Shown here piece after piece: positions 35,741-44,465 of a stretch of DNA of 64,000 bases (position 1 is its first letter; each line of letters opens with the position of its first letter). The DNA is from Nocardia sienata NBRC 100364. Its GTDB lineage: Bacteria > Actinomycetota > Actinomycetes > Mycobacteriales > Mycobacteriaceae. The stretch is from positions 62,001 through 126,000 of the forward strand of contig NZ_BDBX01000008.1 in the NCBI RefSeq assembly GCF_001613205.1, read 5' to 3'. The translations under genes were made by a program, and so were the position numbers. The notes beneath the pieces were generated by a model. It saw only the letters and a list, made by a program, of their open reading frames with translations, was not told the DNA's origin and searched no databases.

Positions 35741-37044
35741 AAATATCCCTCTTCTACGAGTTCGCCCTGCCGCGGCCCTGGAGCGACGACGACGAATTCG
35801 AGATGTTCTCCGACGGGTTGACCGAGGTAGAAGCTGCGGATAAGGCCGGTTTCTCCACCGTATGGCTCACCGAACACCATTTCCTCGAGGAGTACTGCCA
35901 CTCCACCGCCCCGGAGATGTTCCTCGCGGCCGCCAGCCAGCGGACGAAGAACATCCGCCTCGGTTTCGGTGTCATGCACTTGCCGCCCGGCATCAACCAT
36001 CCCGCGCGCGTCGCCGAACGGGTTTCGACGCTCGACCACCTCTCCGGTGGCCGGGTCGAATTCGGCACCGGCGAATCGTCGTCGGTCGGTGAACTCGGCG
36101 GCTTCAATATCGACCCCGCCGATAAACGCGGCCAGTGGGAAGAAGCACTCGACGTCACTCTCCGCTGTATGACCGAGACCCCGTTCACCGGGTTCAAGGG
36201 CCAGCACATCGAGATGCCGCCGCGCAATGTGATCCCCAAACCCCGCCAGACCCCGCATCCGCCGCTGTGGGTGGCCTGCACCCGGCCCTCCTCGGTGCAG
36301 ATGGCGGCGCAGAAGGGGATCGGCGCGCTCAGCTTCGCCTACACCGGCCCGGGCCCGCTCGGGGAACGCGTGCGCGGCTACTACCAGGAGTTCGAGGAGA
36401 AGGCGGCACCTACTGTTCCGCAGATCAATCCGAATATCCTCGCGATCGGCGGCGACCTGTCGATGATGGTGGCGCGTACCGACGACGAGGCCGTGAAACG
36501 GCTCGGTGTGGGCGGCGGCTTCTTCTCGTTCGGGATCATGCACTACTACATGACCGGAATGCACACCCCCGGCCGGACCGGGGTGTGGGAGCGCTACCTG
36601 GATGCGGTGAAAGAGGACGAAACCCTCGCCTACGGTCCCGGCCGCGGCGCGATCGGGTCGCCGGAGACGGTGCGCGAGTTCCTGCGCGGTTACGAGGAGA
36701 GCGGGGTCGACGAGATCATTCTGCTGCTCAATCCGCGCAGCCACGAGGGCACCATGGAGTCCATCGAGATCATGGGCAAGGAGATCCTGCCCGAATTCAT
36801 CGAACGCGACGAGAAAGCCGTGGCCGCGAAGGCCAAACGGCTCGAACCGGTCATCGAGAAGGTCGAGCGGCGGCGGCGTCCGCTCGCCTCGCCGGACTTC
36901 GACGAGGAGTACTCGTTCGGCGGCCTGCCCACCGGACGCGGCGGCAAATTCACCGCCAGCGAGATCCCCGAGGCGATGGCCGAGATCAACGAGGGCCGGG
37001 TACAGGCCGCCCAGCGCCTCAAGGACGAACAGCAGCAGGGCTGA
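35737..37044 (+). CDS. Luciferase-like (LLM) flavin-dependent monooxygenase
   Basis: 435 aa, ATG 35737 overlapping the previous stop. TIM-barrel of the bacterial luciferase family: VWLTEHHFLEEYCHSTAP (about residues 44-61), IRLGFGVMHLPPGINHPARV (about 71), SGGRVEFGTGESS (about 104), and HPPLWVACTRPSS. The C-terminal 90 residues are highly charged and helical (KAVAAKAKRLEPVIEKVERR), beyond the catalytic barrel. Reduced flavin probably comes from the FMN reductase at 39.0 kb. It may act as a Baeyer-Villiger-type or ring-oxidising enzyme; the substrate is unknown. Confidence 0.9.
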   Translation: MKISLFYEFALPRPWSDDDEFEMFSDGLTEVEAADKAGFSTVWLTEHHFLEEYCHSTAPEMFLAAASQRTKNIRLGFGVMHLPPGINHPARVAERVSTLDHLSGGRVEFGTGESSSVGELGGFNIDPADKRGQWEEALDVTLRCMTETPFTGFKGQHIEMPPRNVIPKPRQTPHPPLWVACTRPSSVQMAAQKGIGALSFAYTGPGPLGERVRGYYQEFEEKAAPTVPQINPNILAIGGDLSMMVARTDDEAVKRLGVGGGFFSFGIMHYYMTGMHTPGRTGVWERYLDAVKEDETLAYGPGRGAIGSPETVREFLRGYEESGVDEIILLLNPRSHEGTMESIEIMGKEILPEFIERDEKAVAAKAKRLEPVIEKVERRRRPLASPDFDEEYSFGGLPTGRGGKFTASEIPEAMAEINEGRVQAAQRLKDEQQQG

Positions 37045-37078
37045 CCCGCCGCACGCGGCCATAGGACAGGAGAGAGCG

Positions 37079-37918
37079 GTGCCGGAGGCGGAGACGATGG
37101 ACGGGCGATGGCGTTTCGACGGGAAACGCGTGGTGGTGACCGGTTGCGCCTCCGGTATCGGCGCCTGCGTAGTGCATCAGCTGCGCCATCTGGGCGCCGA
37201 GATCGTCGGGCTGGATCTGCTCCGCCCCGGGACCGAACTCGATGAGTTCTACGAAATGGACCAGGCCGACCCCGAATCCATCGACCGGGCCGCCCGCAAG
37301 GTCGGTACAGGTGTCGACGCGCTGTTCAATATTGCCGGCGTCTCGTCGGGAATCGGTGACCCGCTGCGCGTGGCCACCATCAATTTCCTCGGGCTCCGGC
37401 ATTTCACCGAAGCCCTGGTGCCGCATATGGCCCCCGGTTCGGCGGTGGTCAGTGTCTCCTCGTTGGCCGCCGCCGGTTATCTGGACAACCGGTGGGCGGT
37501 CAACGGACTCCTGGACACCGACTCGATGGCCGCGGGGATCGCCTGGTGCGAGAACCATCCGGAGGCGCTCGCCGACGGCGGGTACCGGCTGTCCAAAGAG
37601 GCGATCATCCTCTACACCGTCCGGCGGTCGGTGGAATTGGCCGCCCGCGGGATCCGGATGAACTGCACCGGACCCGGCGTCACCGAAACACCCATCCTGG
37701 ACCAGCTGCGCAACGCCTACGGCCAGGACTACCTCGACGGAATTCCCAAACCCCTGGGCCGCGCGGCCGACCCCGTCGAACAGGCGGCGGCACTGCTGTT
37801 CCTGAACAGCCGGGCCGCCGGCTACATCACCGGCCAGGTGCTGTGGGTCGACGGCGGCAATATCGCCGCACGGCTGGCGAACGAATTGGCCGGATCCGCA
37901 CCCACGGACGCGCCGTGA
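37079..37918 (+). CDS. Short-chain dehydrogenase (coniferyl-alcohol-dehydrogenase-like)
   Basis: 279 aa, GTG 37079 behind CAGGAGAG. NAD-binding VVVTGCASGIGACV (about residues 19-32), FNIAGVSSGIGD, VSVSSLAAAGYLDN and catalytic GYRLSKEAI (Tyr/Lys about 175-179); C-terminal GQVLWVDGGN. The insertion between the serine strand and the tyrosine (WCENHPEALADGG) is typical of the 3-alpha-hydroxysteroid/coniferyl alcohol dehydrogenase branch. Oxidises a secondary alcohol of a cyclic substrate or reduces a ketone. It is in the same direction and spacing (34 nt) as the previous gene. Confidence 0.9.
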   Translation: MPEAETMDGRWRFDGKRVVVTGCASGIGACVVHQLRHLGAEIVGLDLLRPGTELDEFYEMDQADPESIDRAARKVGTGVDALFNIAGVSSGIGDPLRVATINFLGLRHFTEALVPHMAPGSAVVSVSSLAAAGYLDNRWAVNGLLDTDSMAAGIAWCENHPEALADGGYRLSKEAIILYTVRRSVELAARGIRMNCTGPGVTETPILDQLRNAYGQDYLDGIPKPLGRAADPVEQAAALLFLNSRAAGYITGQVLWVDGGNIAARLANELAGSAPTDAP

Positions 37919-37960
37919 GACCGGCGCCGAACGAATGAGAACTGTGGAAGGAGGAGCACC

Positions 37961-38950
37961 GTGGCGACTTTGACCGATTTCCGGAAGGTCGGCGACAGTG
38001 TTCGCAACTGGGGGCGCTGGGGCGCGGCCGACGAACTCGGCACCCTGAATTTCATCACCCCCGCCAAAGTCGCCGCCGCCGCGCGACTCGTGCGGCATGG
38101 GAAGGTGTTCCCACTGGGTATCGATTTCGGCTCCTCCGGGCCGCAGGGCGCGTTCCAGTTCCGGCAGAATCCGACACACCTCATGACGGTCGACGGTGGC
38201 GACGCCGAAACCCTCGTCCAGTACGGCCCGAAATGGCTGCGCAATTCGGTGGCCGGTCAGTTGAGCGGATTCTTCGAGGACAATCCGTTCCGTTTCAACG
38301 ACGATATGGTCGTTATGCCGCTACAGGCGGCGACGCAGTGGGACGCGTTCTCCCACGTCTACTACGACGACAAGCTCTACAACGGTTTCCCGGCGAATTC
38401 GGTGACCAGTCTCGGTGCGTTCCACTGCGGTATCGACAAGGTCGACAGCAAGGGGATCACCAGCCGCGGTGTATTGCTGGATCTGGTGAAACACCGTGGT
38501 GTGGAAACCTTTCTGACCCCGGGTGAACCGATCACCCCGGACGAACTCGACGAGGTGGCGTCACGTCAGGGCGTGACCATCGAATCCGGCGATATCGTGC
38601 TGGTCCGCACCGGCTGGTGGAACCGTTTCCTCGAAGCCGGCGACGGTACCGAACCCTATTCCGGCCTGGACTGGCGCTGCGCGCAGTGGCTGCACGAACA
38701 CGAGATCGCCGCGGTGGCGGCGGACAATCTGATGGTCGAGGACCCGGTCTCCGGCGTCGAGGGCACCTTCCTGCCGATGCATATGCTCTGCCTCCGCGAT
38801 ATGGGACTCATGCTGGGCGAGTACTGGGATTTCACCGCCCTGGCCGCCGATTGCGCCGCCGACGGCGTCTACGAATTCCAGTTGATCGCACCGCCGTTGC
38901 GTGTCGTCGGGGCCGTGGGTTCGCCGATCAACCCGATCGCCATCAAATAG
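37961..38950 (+). CDS. Cyclase family protein (PF04199-type metal hydrolase)
   Basis: 329 aa, GTG 37961 with GGAGGAG upstream. Kynurenine-formamidase/cyclase fold: WGAADELGTLNFITPAKVAAA (about residues 22-42), MPLQAATQWDAFSHVYYDD (about 120; the family's HxGTHxDxPxH is changed to ATQWDAFSH as in the larger cyclase branch), GVLLDLVKH, GDIVLVRTGWW, and VAADNLMVEDP. Mn- or Zn-dependent hydrolysis of a cyclic ester/amide or ring opening. In this context it could open a lactone or cyclic diketone made by the monooxygenases. Confidence 0.88.
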   Translation: MATLTDFRKVGDSVRNWGRWGAADELGTLNFITPAKVAAAARLVRHGKVFPLGIDFGSSGPQGAFQFRQNPTHLMTVDGGDAETLVQYGPKWLRNSVAGQLSGFFEDNPFRFNDDMVVMPLQAATQWDAFSHVYYDDKLYNGFPANSVTSLGAFHCGIDKVDSKGITSRGVLLDLVKHRGVETFLTPGEPITPDELDEVASRQGVTIESGDIVLVRTGWWNRFLEAGDGTEPYSGLDWRCAQWLHEHEIAAVAADNLMVEDPVSGVEGTFLPMHMLCLRDMGLMLGEYWDFTALAADCAADGVYEFQLIAPPLRVVGAVGSPINPIAIK

Positions 38951-38960
38951 GAGGCCGGTC

Positions 38961-39575
38961 ATGTCCGTGGGAAGCACAATGGTGGATCGCACAGAACTCG
39001 GCGCGGCGACACGGCCGTTCGTGGTGGGCCTCGGCGGCACGCTGCGGGCGAACTCGTCGACCGAGCGGGCTCTCCGGCACTGCCTGGACGAGGTCGAGCG
39101 GCGCGGCGGGCGCACGGCGCTGTTCAGCGGCGCGAATATCAATCTGCCCATGTACAACCCGCACGACCCCGCCCGCACCCCGCAGGCGATCGCACTGGTC
39201 GAGGCACTGCGCGCCGCCGACGCGGTGATCGTCGGATCACCCGGCTACCACGGCGCCATCTCCGGTCTGGTGAAGAACGCGCTGGACTACGTCGAGGATA
39301 TGCGGACCGATCCCACGGTCTACCTGGACAACAAACCCTGGGGCTGTATCACCTGCGCCTACGGCTGGCAGGCCGCGGTCGGCACCCTCGGCCAGCTGCG
39401 CGGCATCGGTCACGCCCTGCGCGCCTGGCCCACGCCGATCGGGGTGGCGATCAATTCGGCGGACAAGATCTGGGACAACACCGGGGCCCTGGCCGACCCG
39501 GGGGTGTGCGGTCAGCTCGAGTTGCTGGCCGCGCAGGTACTCACCAGCGCCAGGGCGATCGGCGGGACCGTATGA
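38961..39575 (+). CDS. NAD(P)H-dependent FMN reductase
   Basis: 204 aa, ATG 38961 with AGGAGG at 7 nt. Flavodoxin-like fold: phosphate loop GLGGTLRANSSTERA (about residues 20-34), GSPGYHGAISGLVKNALDY (about 93), and ITCAYGWQAAVGTLGQLR. Supplies reduced FMN, most likely to the luciferase-like monooxygenase three genes upstream. The stop overlaps the next start (ATGA). Confidence 0.9.
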   Translation: MSVGSTMVDRTELGAATRPFVVGLGGTLRANSSTERALRHCLDEVERRGGRTALFSGANINLPMYNPHDPARTPQAIALVEALRAADAVIVGSPGYHGAISGLVKNALDYVEDMRTDPTVYLDNKPWGCITCAYGWQAAVGTLGQLRGIGHALRAWPTPIGVAINSADKIWDNTGALADPGVCGQLELLAAQVLTSARAIGGTV

Positions 39576-40648
39576 GCGACTCGGACCGGGAGACGGCCGG
39601 GGAGCGTGACCACGGCGGGTCCCGGGTCGTGCTCGAGGGTCGCGGCACGGGCGAGTTCGGTCCGGATGCGGTGACGGGGCGGGACCCCGGGGAGTCCTCG
39701 GCCGGCCTCGGTGGACACAGGACAAGCGAATCGGGCCAGGGGTCGGTAGCGGAACGTGGCCGTGCAGGATCCTCGGACGCCCCGGATCGGCACAGCACGG
39801 GCGGTTACCTGCACCGCACACTTGTGGTGGATGGTCTACACACACATTTCCTGGAGGCGGGCGCGGGCGAACCGGTCGTCCTGCTGCACGGTGGGGAATT
39901 CGGAGCGAGCGCCGAGATCGGCTGGGAGAAAACCATCGCCGCGCTCGCCGAGCAGTACCACGTCTTCGCGCCCGATATGCTCGGCTTCGGCGAATCGGCC
40001 AAGGTCGTCGATTTCACCGACGGCCGGGGACTGCGTATCCGGCATATCGCCCGGTTCTGCGCGCTGCTCGGCATCGAATCCGCCTATTTCGTGGGTAATT
40101 CCATGGGCGCGGTGAACCTGCTGGCCGATACCACCGCCGATCATCCGGTGCTGCCGGTGCGCGCAATGGTGGCCATATGCGGTGGCGGGCAGATCCGGGC
40201 CGGTGAGCATATGCAGGCCCTCTACGATTTCGACGCCACCCTGCCCGCCATGCGCCGGATCGTCACCGCGCTGTTCGCCTCGCCCGATTATCCGGCCGAC
40301 GAGGACTATGTGCGCCGGCGATTCGACTCGGCGACCGCCCCCGGCGCCTGGGAGGCGATCGCGGCCGCACGGTTCCGGCGTCCCGATGCGCCGCCACCGC
40401 CCGGCCCGGGTGACCGCCCGTTCCAGCGGATCCGGGTCCCGACCCTGGTGGTCGAAGGCGGCGCCGACAAGCTCCTGTCCCCGGGCTGGGCCGCCGAGCT
40501 CGCGGCCCGTATCCCCGACGCCCGTTCGGCCGTGGTCGAGGAGTCCGGGCACTGCCCGCAGCTGGAACAACCCGGAGCGGTCAACGCGCTGCTCCTGGAC
40601 TTCCTGGACCGGCAGTCCCCGGCTCCCGGCTATGCGGGCAGTGGATGA
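39572..40648 (+). CDS. Alpha/beta hydrolase with disordered N-terminal extension
   Basis: 358 aa, ATG 39572 overlapping the previous stop. Residues 1-80 are Gly/Ser/Glu/Arg-rich and without predicted structure (RETAGERDHGGSRV and similar). The hydrolase core starts near YLHRTLVVDGLHTHFLEAG and has VVLLHGGEFG, the nucleophile VGNSMGAV (Ser about residue 180), acid EGGADKL (about 296) and His in EESGHCPQLEQP (about 329). The fold resembles meta-cleavage product hydrolases, so this is the second MhpC-like enzyme. The extension could be an artefact if a later start is used; a GTG at 39822 (VDGLHTH) is possible but has no good ribosome site. Confidence 0.85.
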   Translation: MSDSDRETAGERDHGGSRVVLEGRGTGEFGPDAVTGRDPGESSAGLGGHRTSESGQGSVAERGRAGSSDAPDRHSTGGYLHRTLVVDGLHTHFLEAGAGEPVVLLHGGEFGASAEIGWEKTIAALAEQYHVFAPDMLGFGESAKVVDFTDGRGLRIRHIARFCALLGIESAYFVGNSMGAVNLLADTTADHPVLPVRAMVAICGGGQIRAGEHMQALYDFDATLPAMRRIVTALFASPDYPADEDYVRRRFDSATAPGAWEAIAAARFRRPDAPPPPGPGDRPFQRIRVPTLVVEGGADKLLSPGWAAELAARIPDARSAVVEESGHCPQLEQPGAVNALLLDFLDRQSPAPGYAGSG

Positions 40649-40701
40649 ACCGCCGGGGTCGCACGGGGCTACGGAAAGTCGTGAGGAGAGGAATTCAGGG
40701 C

Positions 40702-41553
40702 ATGGGCAACGAGTTGGCGGGCAAGGTCGCGGTGGTGACCGGCGGTGCGACCGGGCTGGGCAGCGCCATGGTCGAGCGGTTCGTGGCCGAAGGAGCCCGG
40801 GTGGTGGTGGGTGATCTCGACGCCGAGCGCGGCGCCGCCGTGGCCCGGCGTTGCGGCGCCGGCGCGCTGTTCCGGACCACCGATGTCGCCGATCCCGAGC
40901 AGATCGCCGCACTCGTCGAGTGCGCGGTGGAACGCTTCGGCGGCTTGGACATCATGTGCAACAACGCCGGGATCTCCGGGACGATGCACCGCAGCATCCT
41001 GCACGACGATTTCGCCGATTTCCACCGGGTGATGTCGGTCAATCTGCTCGGCGTGATGGCCGGGACCCGGCTGGCCGCCCGGCATATGTCCGAGCACGGC
41101 GGCGGCTCGATCATCAACCTCTCCTCGGTGGGCGGAGTACAGGCCGGCGGCGGGGTGATGACCTACCGCGCTTCCAAAGCGGCGGTTGTCCATTTCACGA
41201 AATCCGCGGCGATCGAACTCGCGCAACACAACATCCGGGTCAACTGCCTCGCCCCCGGCAATATCCCCACCGATCTGCTCGCCAAGGCCTCCACCACCAT
41301 GTCGCCGGAAAAGGCGGAGCGGATGACGCGGGCCATGCGGGAGATGATGAACCAGGACCGCCCACTGCCGCGTGAGGGCACGCCCGAGGACGTCGCCGAA
41401 GCGGCCGTCTACTTCGCCGGCGACCGGTCCCGCTACCTGACCGGGACGGTCCTGACCGTCGACGGCGGTACCACCGCGGGTAAACCGCTGCGCGCCCGCA
41501 GACCCGACCCGGCGGCCAACGGCTCGGTCTCGGCTCCGGCGGGATCGTCGTGA
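40702..41553 (+). CDS. Short-chain dehydrogenase
   Basis: 283 aa, ATG 40702 behind GAGAGGAA. VVTGGATGLGSAMVERF (about residues 11-27), NNAGISG (about 90), INLSSVGGVQ, and catalytic TYRASKAAVVHF (Tyr about 154, Lys 158); C-terminal GTVLTVDGG. Classical SDR for a hydroxyl/ketone step. The last 30 residues are a Pro/Ser/Ala tail. It precedes a ferredoxin-P450-P450 set by 41 nt and is probably co-transcribed. Confidence 0.9.
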   Translation: MGNELAGKVAVVTGGATGLGSAMVERFVAEGARVVVGDLDAERGAAVARRCGAGALFRTTDVADPEQIAALVECAVERFGGLDIMCNNAGISGTMHRSILHDDFADFHRVMSVNLLGVMAGTRLAARHMSEHGGGSIINLSSVGGVQAGGGVMTYRASKAAVVHFTKSAAIELAQHNIRVNCLAPGNIPTDLLAKASTTMSPEKAERMTRAMREMMNQDRPLPREGTPEDVAEAAVYFAGDRSRYLTGTVLTVDGGTTAGKPLRARRPDPAANGSVSAPAGSS

Positions 41554-41594
41554 GCCGGCCGAGTCGCGATCATCACCACCAGAAAGAGAACGTC

Positions 41595-41792
41595 ATGAAA
41601 GTGACTGTCGAGCAAGGTAAATGCATTGCCGCCGGGCATTGCGTGATGGCGGCGGACGCGGTGTTCGATCAGCGCGAGGACGACGGCATCGTCGTCCTGC
41701 TGGACGAGAACCCGCCGGACGAGCTCGCCGACGAGGTGCGCGAGGCCGCCGCCGTGTGCCCCGCCATGGCCATTCACGTCCACGAGGAGTAG
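41595..41792 (+). CDS. Ferredoxin, [3Fe-4S]-type, P450 partner
   Basis: 65 aa, ATG 41595. CIAAGHC (Cys10 and Cys16, the middle position Ala instead of Cys) and CPAMAI near the C-terminus. Two bases separate it from the following P450 gene, the standard arrangement for a dedicated electron donor. This is the second ferredoxin of the block; a reductase is not adjacent, so the NuoF-like protein at 18.5-19.8 kb is a candidate for both. Confidence 0.93.
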   Translation: MKVTVEQGKCIAAGHCVMAADAVFDQREDDGIVVLLDENPPDELADEVREAAAVCPAMAIHVHEE

Positions 41793-41794
41793 CA

Positions 41795-43048
41795 GTGTCG
41801 AATTCTTCCGGAGCCGAGACACCCACCCAGACCGCGCCGGACGCCGCCGAGATCCTGGCCTATCCACAGGACCGCGCGCCCGGCTGCCCGTTCGCGCCGC
41901 CGCCCGAGGTGCTCGGGCTGATCAGCGAACGTCCGCTGAGCCGCGTGCGCATCTGGGACGGCAGTACCCCGTGGCTGGTGACCGGATACGCCGAGCTCAA
42001 ATCGCTCATGTCCGATCCCCGCATCAGCGTCGATGATTCGCAGCCGGGATTTCCGCACTGGAACGAGGGCATGCTCGACCTGGTCAACCACCGCGCCAAA
42101 TCGGTGTTCAACACCGACGGCGAAGAGCACAGCCGATTCCGCCGGATGATGACCAAACCGTTCACCGTCAAACGCGTCGACGCGCTGCGCCCGGCCATCC
42201 AGCAGATCACCGACGACCATATCGACGCCATCCTGGCCGGGCCGCAGCCCGCCGACCTGGTGGAAGCGCTGGCGCTGCCGGTGCCGTCGCTGGTGATCAG
42301 CGAAATGCTCGGCGTGCCCTACGAAGATCACGAGTTCTTCCAGCAGCACGCGACCACCGGTGTCTCCCGCTACGCCACCAAGGAGGAGTCGGCCAAAGGC
42401 CGGGTCGGCCTGGCCCGGTATCTGATCGACCTGATCAAGGCCAAAATGGAGAACCCGGCCGAGGATATGGTCACCGAACTCGCCGAACGTGTCACCGCGG
42501 GCGAGATCTCCATGAAGGAGGCCGCCCAGATCGGCACCGGGGTACTCATCGCCGGGCACGAGACCAGCGCGAACATGATCGCGCTCGGCACCCTCGCCCT
42601 GCTCGAGAACCCCGAGCAGCTCGCCCTGCTGCGCGATACCGACGATCCCAAGGTCGTCGGCGGCGCGGTCGAGGAACTGCTGCGCTATCTGAGCATCATC
42701 CAGAACGGTCAGCGCCGGGTCGCGCTCGACGATATCGAGATCGGCGGGCAGACGATCAGGGCCGGTGAGGGTGTGATCATCGACCTCGCCCCGGCCAACT
42801 GGGACCCCGCCCAGTTCCCGGAGCCCGACAAACTCGACCTGACCCGCCCGGCCCGCCTGCATGTCGGCTTCGGGTTCGGCCCGCACCAGTGCGTCGGTCA
42901 GCAGCTGGCTCGGGTGGAACTGCAGATCGTCTTCAAAACCCTGCTGCGGCGGATCCCCACGATGCGCCTGGCGATTCCGATCGAAGACGTCGAATTCAAA
43001 CACGACAAGCTCGCCTTCGGCGTGTACCGCCTACCCGTGACGTGGTGA
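41795..43048 (+). CDS. Cytochrome P450
   Basis: 417 aa, GTG 41795 with GAGGAG upstream. I-helix AGHETSAN (about residue 249), ExxR in EELLRYLS (about 292), heme loop FGFGPHQCVGQ (about 350). The pattern (HETSANMIALGTLALL, FGPHQCVGQQLARVELQ) is that of the CYP105/CYP107-like actinomycete enzymes. Fully intact. Likely hydroxylates a terpenoid-, steroid- or macrolide-like substrate; in this location probably a pathway intermediate. Confidence 0.93.
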   Translation: MSNSSGAETPTQTAPDAAEILAYPQDRAPGCPFAPPPEVLGLISERPLSRVRIWDGSTPWLVTGYAELKSLMSDPRISVDDSQPGFPHWNEGMLDLVNHRAKSVFNTDGEEHSRFRRMMTKPFTVKRVDALRPAIQQITDDHIDAILAGPQPADLVEALALPVPSLVISEMLGVPYEDHEFFQQHATTGVSRYATKEESAKGRVGLARYLIDLIKAKMENPAEDMVTELAERVTAGEISMKEAAQIGTGVLIAGHETSANMIALGTLALLENPEQLALLRDTDDPKVVGGAVEELLRYLSIIQNGQRRVALDDIEIGGQTIRAGEGVIIDLAPANWDPAQFPEPDKLDLTRPARLHVGFGFGPHQCVGQQLARVELQIVFKTLLRRIPTMRLAIPIEDVEFKHDKLAFGVYRLPVTW

Positions 43049-43082
43049 CCACGCCGTACAACTCCCGGAGAGGAGACGACCT

Positions 43083-44282
43083 GTGACGACCAGCGCGCCC
43101 AGCGACGTCTACTACGACCCCTACGATGTCGAGCTGAATGCCGACCCGTATCCCATGTTCAAACGGCTCCGCGAGGAGCGACCGCTCTACTACAACGAAA
43201 CCCACGATTTCTACGCACTGAGCCGATTCGCCGACGTCAACGCCGCGCTGATCGACAAGGACACCTTCAGTTCGGCGCGCGGCGCGATCATCGAACTCAT
43301 CAAGGCGAATATCGAGATCCCGCCGGGTGTGCTGATCTTCGAGGATCCGCCCGTCCACACCATGCACCGCAAACTGCTGTCGCGGATGTTCACTCCGCGC
43401 AAGATCTCCGCGCTGGAGGAGAAGGTGCGCGAGTTCTGCCGGCGCAGCCTCGACCCGCTCGTCGGCACCGGGCGTATCGATTTCATCGCCGACCTGGGCG
43501 CGCAGATGCCGATGCGGACCATCGGCATGCTGCTCGGTATCCCGGAGGAGGACCAGGAAGCCGTCCGGGATTTCGCGAACGACCAGATGCGTACCGAACA
43601 GGGCAAGCCGATGCGGGTGTCGGCGGAGAGCCTGGGCAGCGGTGAGCTCTTCGAGAAGTATGTCGACTGGCGGGCCGAGAACCCATCCGACGACATCATC
43701 TCCGAACTGCTGAATGTCGAGTTCGAGGACGAGACCGGCACCCTGCGGCACCTGACTCGCGCCGAGGTCCTCACCTACATCAATGTGGTGTCCGGCGCCG
43801 GTAACGAGACCACCACCCGGTTGATCGGCTGGGCGGGAAAGGTCCTCTCCGAACATCCCGATCAGCGGCGCGAACTCGTGGAGAATCCGTCGCTCATCCC
43901 GGCTGCCATCGAGGAACTGTTGCGCTACGAACCCCCCGCGCCGCACGTGGCACGCTATGTGACCCGGGATATCGAATTCCACGGCACGACGGTGCCCCAG
44001 GGCAGCGCCATGATGATGCTCATCGGCGCCGCCAACCGCGACCACCGGCAGTTCGCGCCGGACGGGGACGTTTTCGATATCCATCGGGAGGCCAAACCGC
44101 ACCTTGCCTTCAGCGTGGGAACCCATTTCTGCATGGGCTCTGCGCTGGCGCGGCTGGAGGGCCGGATCGCGCTGGAGGAGATCCTGAAACGCTTCCCGGA
44201 GTGGGAGACCGACGCGTCGAATGCCAAACTGTCGCCGACCTCCACGGTGCGGGGCTGGGAGAGTATGCCGGCCACGTTCTGA
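43083..44282 (+). CDS. Cytochrome P450
   Basis: 399 aa, GTG 43083 behind GGAGAGGAG. I-helix GAGNETTTR (about residue 240; Asn-Glu-Thr as in CYP families acting on cyclic terpenes and steroids), ExxR in EELLRYEPP, heme loop FSVGTHFCMGSALARLE (about 340). Together with the preceding P450 it shares one small ferredoxin. 183 nt of gene-free DNA follow before the reductase gene at 44466. Confidence 0.93.
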   Translation: MTTSAPSDVYYDPYDVELNADPYPMFKRLREERPLYYNETHDFYALSRFADVNAALIDKDTFSSARGAIIELIKANIEIPPGVLIFEDPPVHTMHRKLLSRMFTPRKISALEEKVREFCRRSLDPLVGTGRIDFIADLGAQMPMRTIGMLLGIPEEDQEAVRDFANDQMRTEQGKPMRVSAESLGSGELFEKYVDWRAENPSDDIISELLNVEFEDETGTLRHLTRAEVLTYINVVSGAGNETTTRLIGWAGKVLSEHPDQRRELVENPSLIPAAIEELLRYEPPAPHVARYVTRDIEFHGTTVPQGSAMMMLIGAANRDHRQFAPDGDVFDIHREAKPHLAFSVGTHFCMGSALARLEGRIALEEILKRFPEWETDASNAKLSPTSTVRGWESMPATF

Positions 44283-44465
44283 TCCCCACCGAACAGTTGT
44301 ATCGGCAGCACGGATGGGTCGCGCGAGCAGTGGATGCGTGGCCCGGCCGTTCGGAGTCTTCGGCCCGACGCGCGGATCAATGCGGTTCGGAACTTCCGGG
44401 TGCCGGATTTCCACGTACCGATTAGTCTGCTTCCCGTAGCGCGGGTGCTGCGGATGGAGTAGGTG

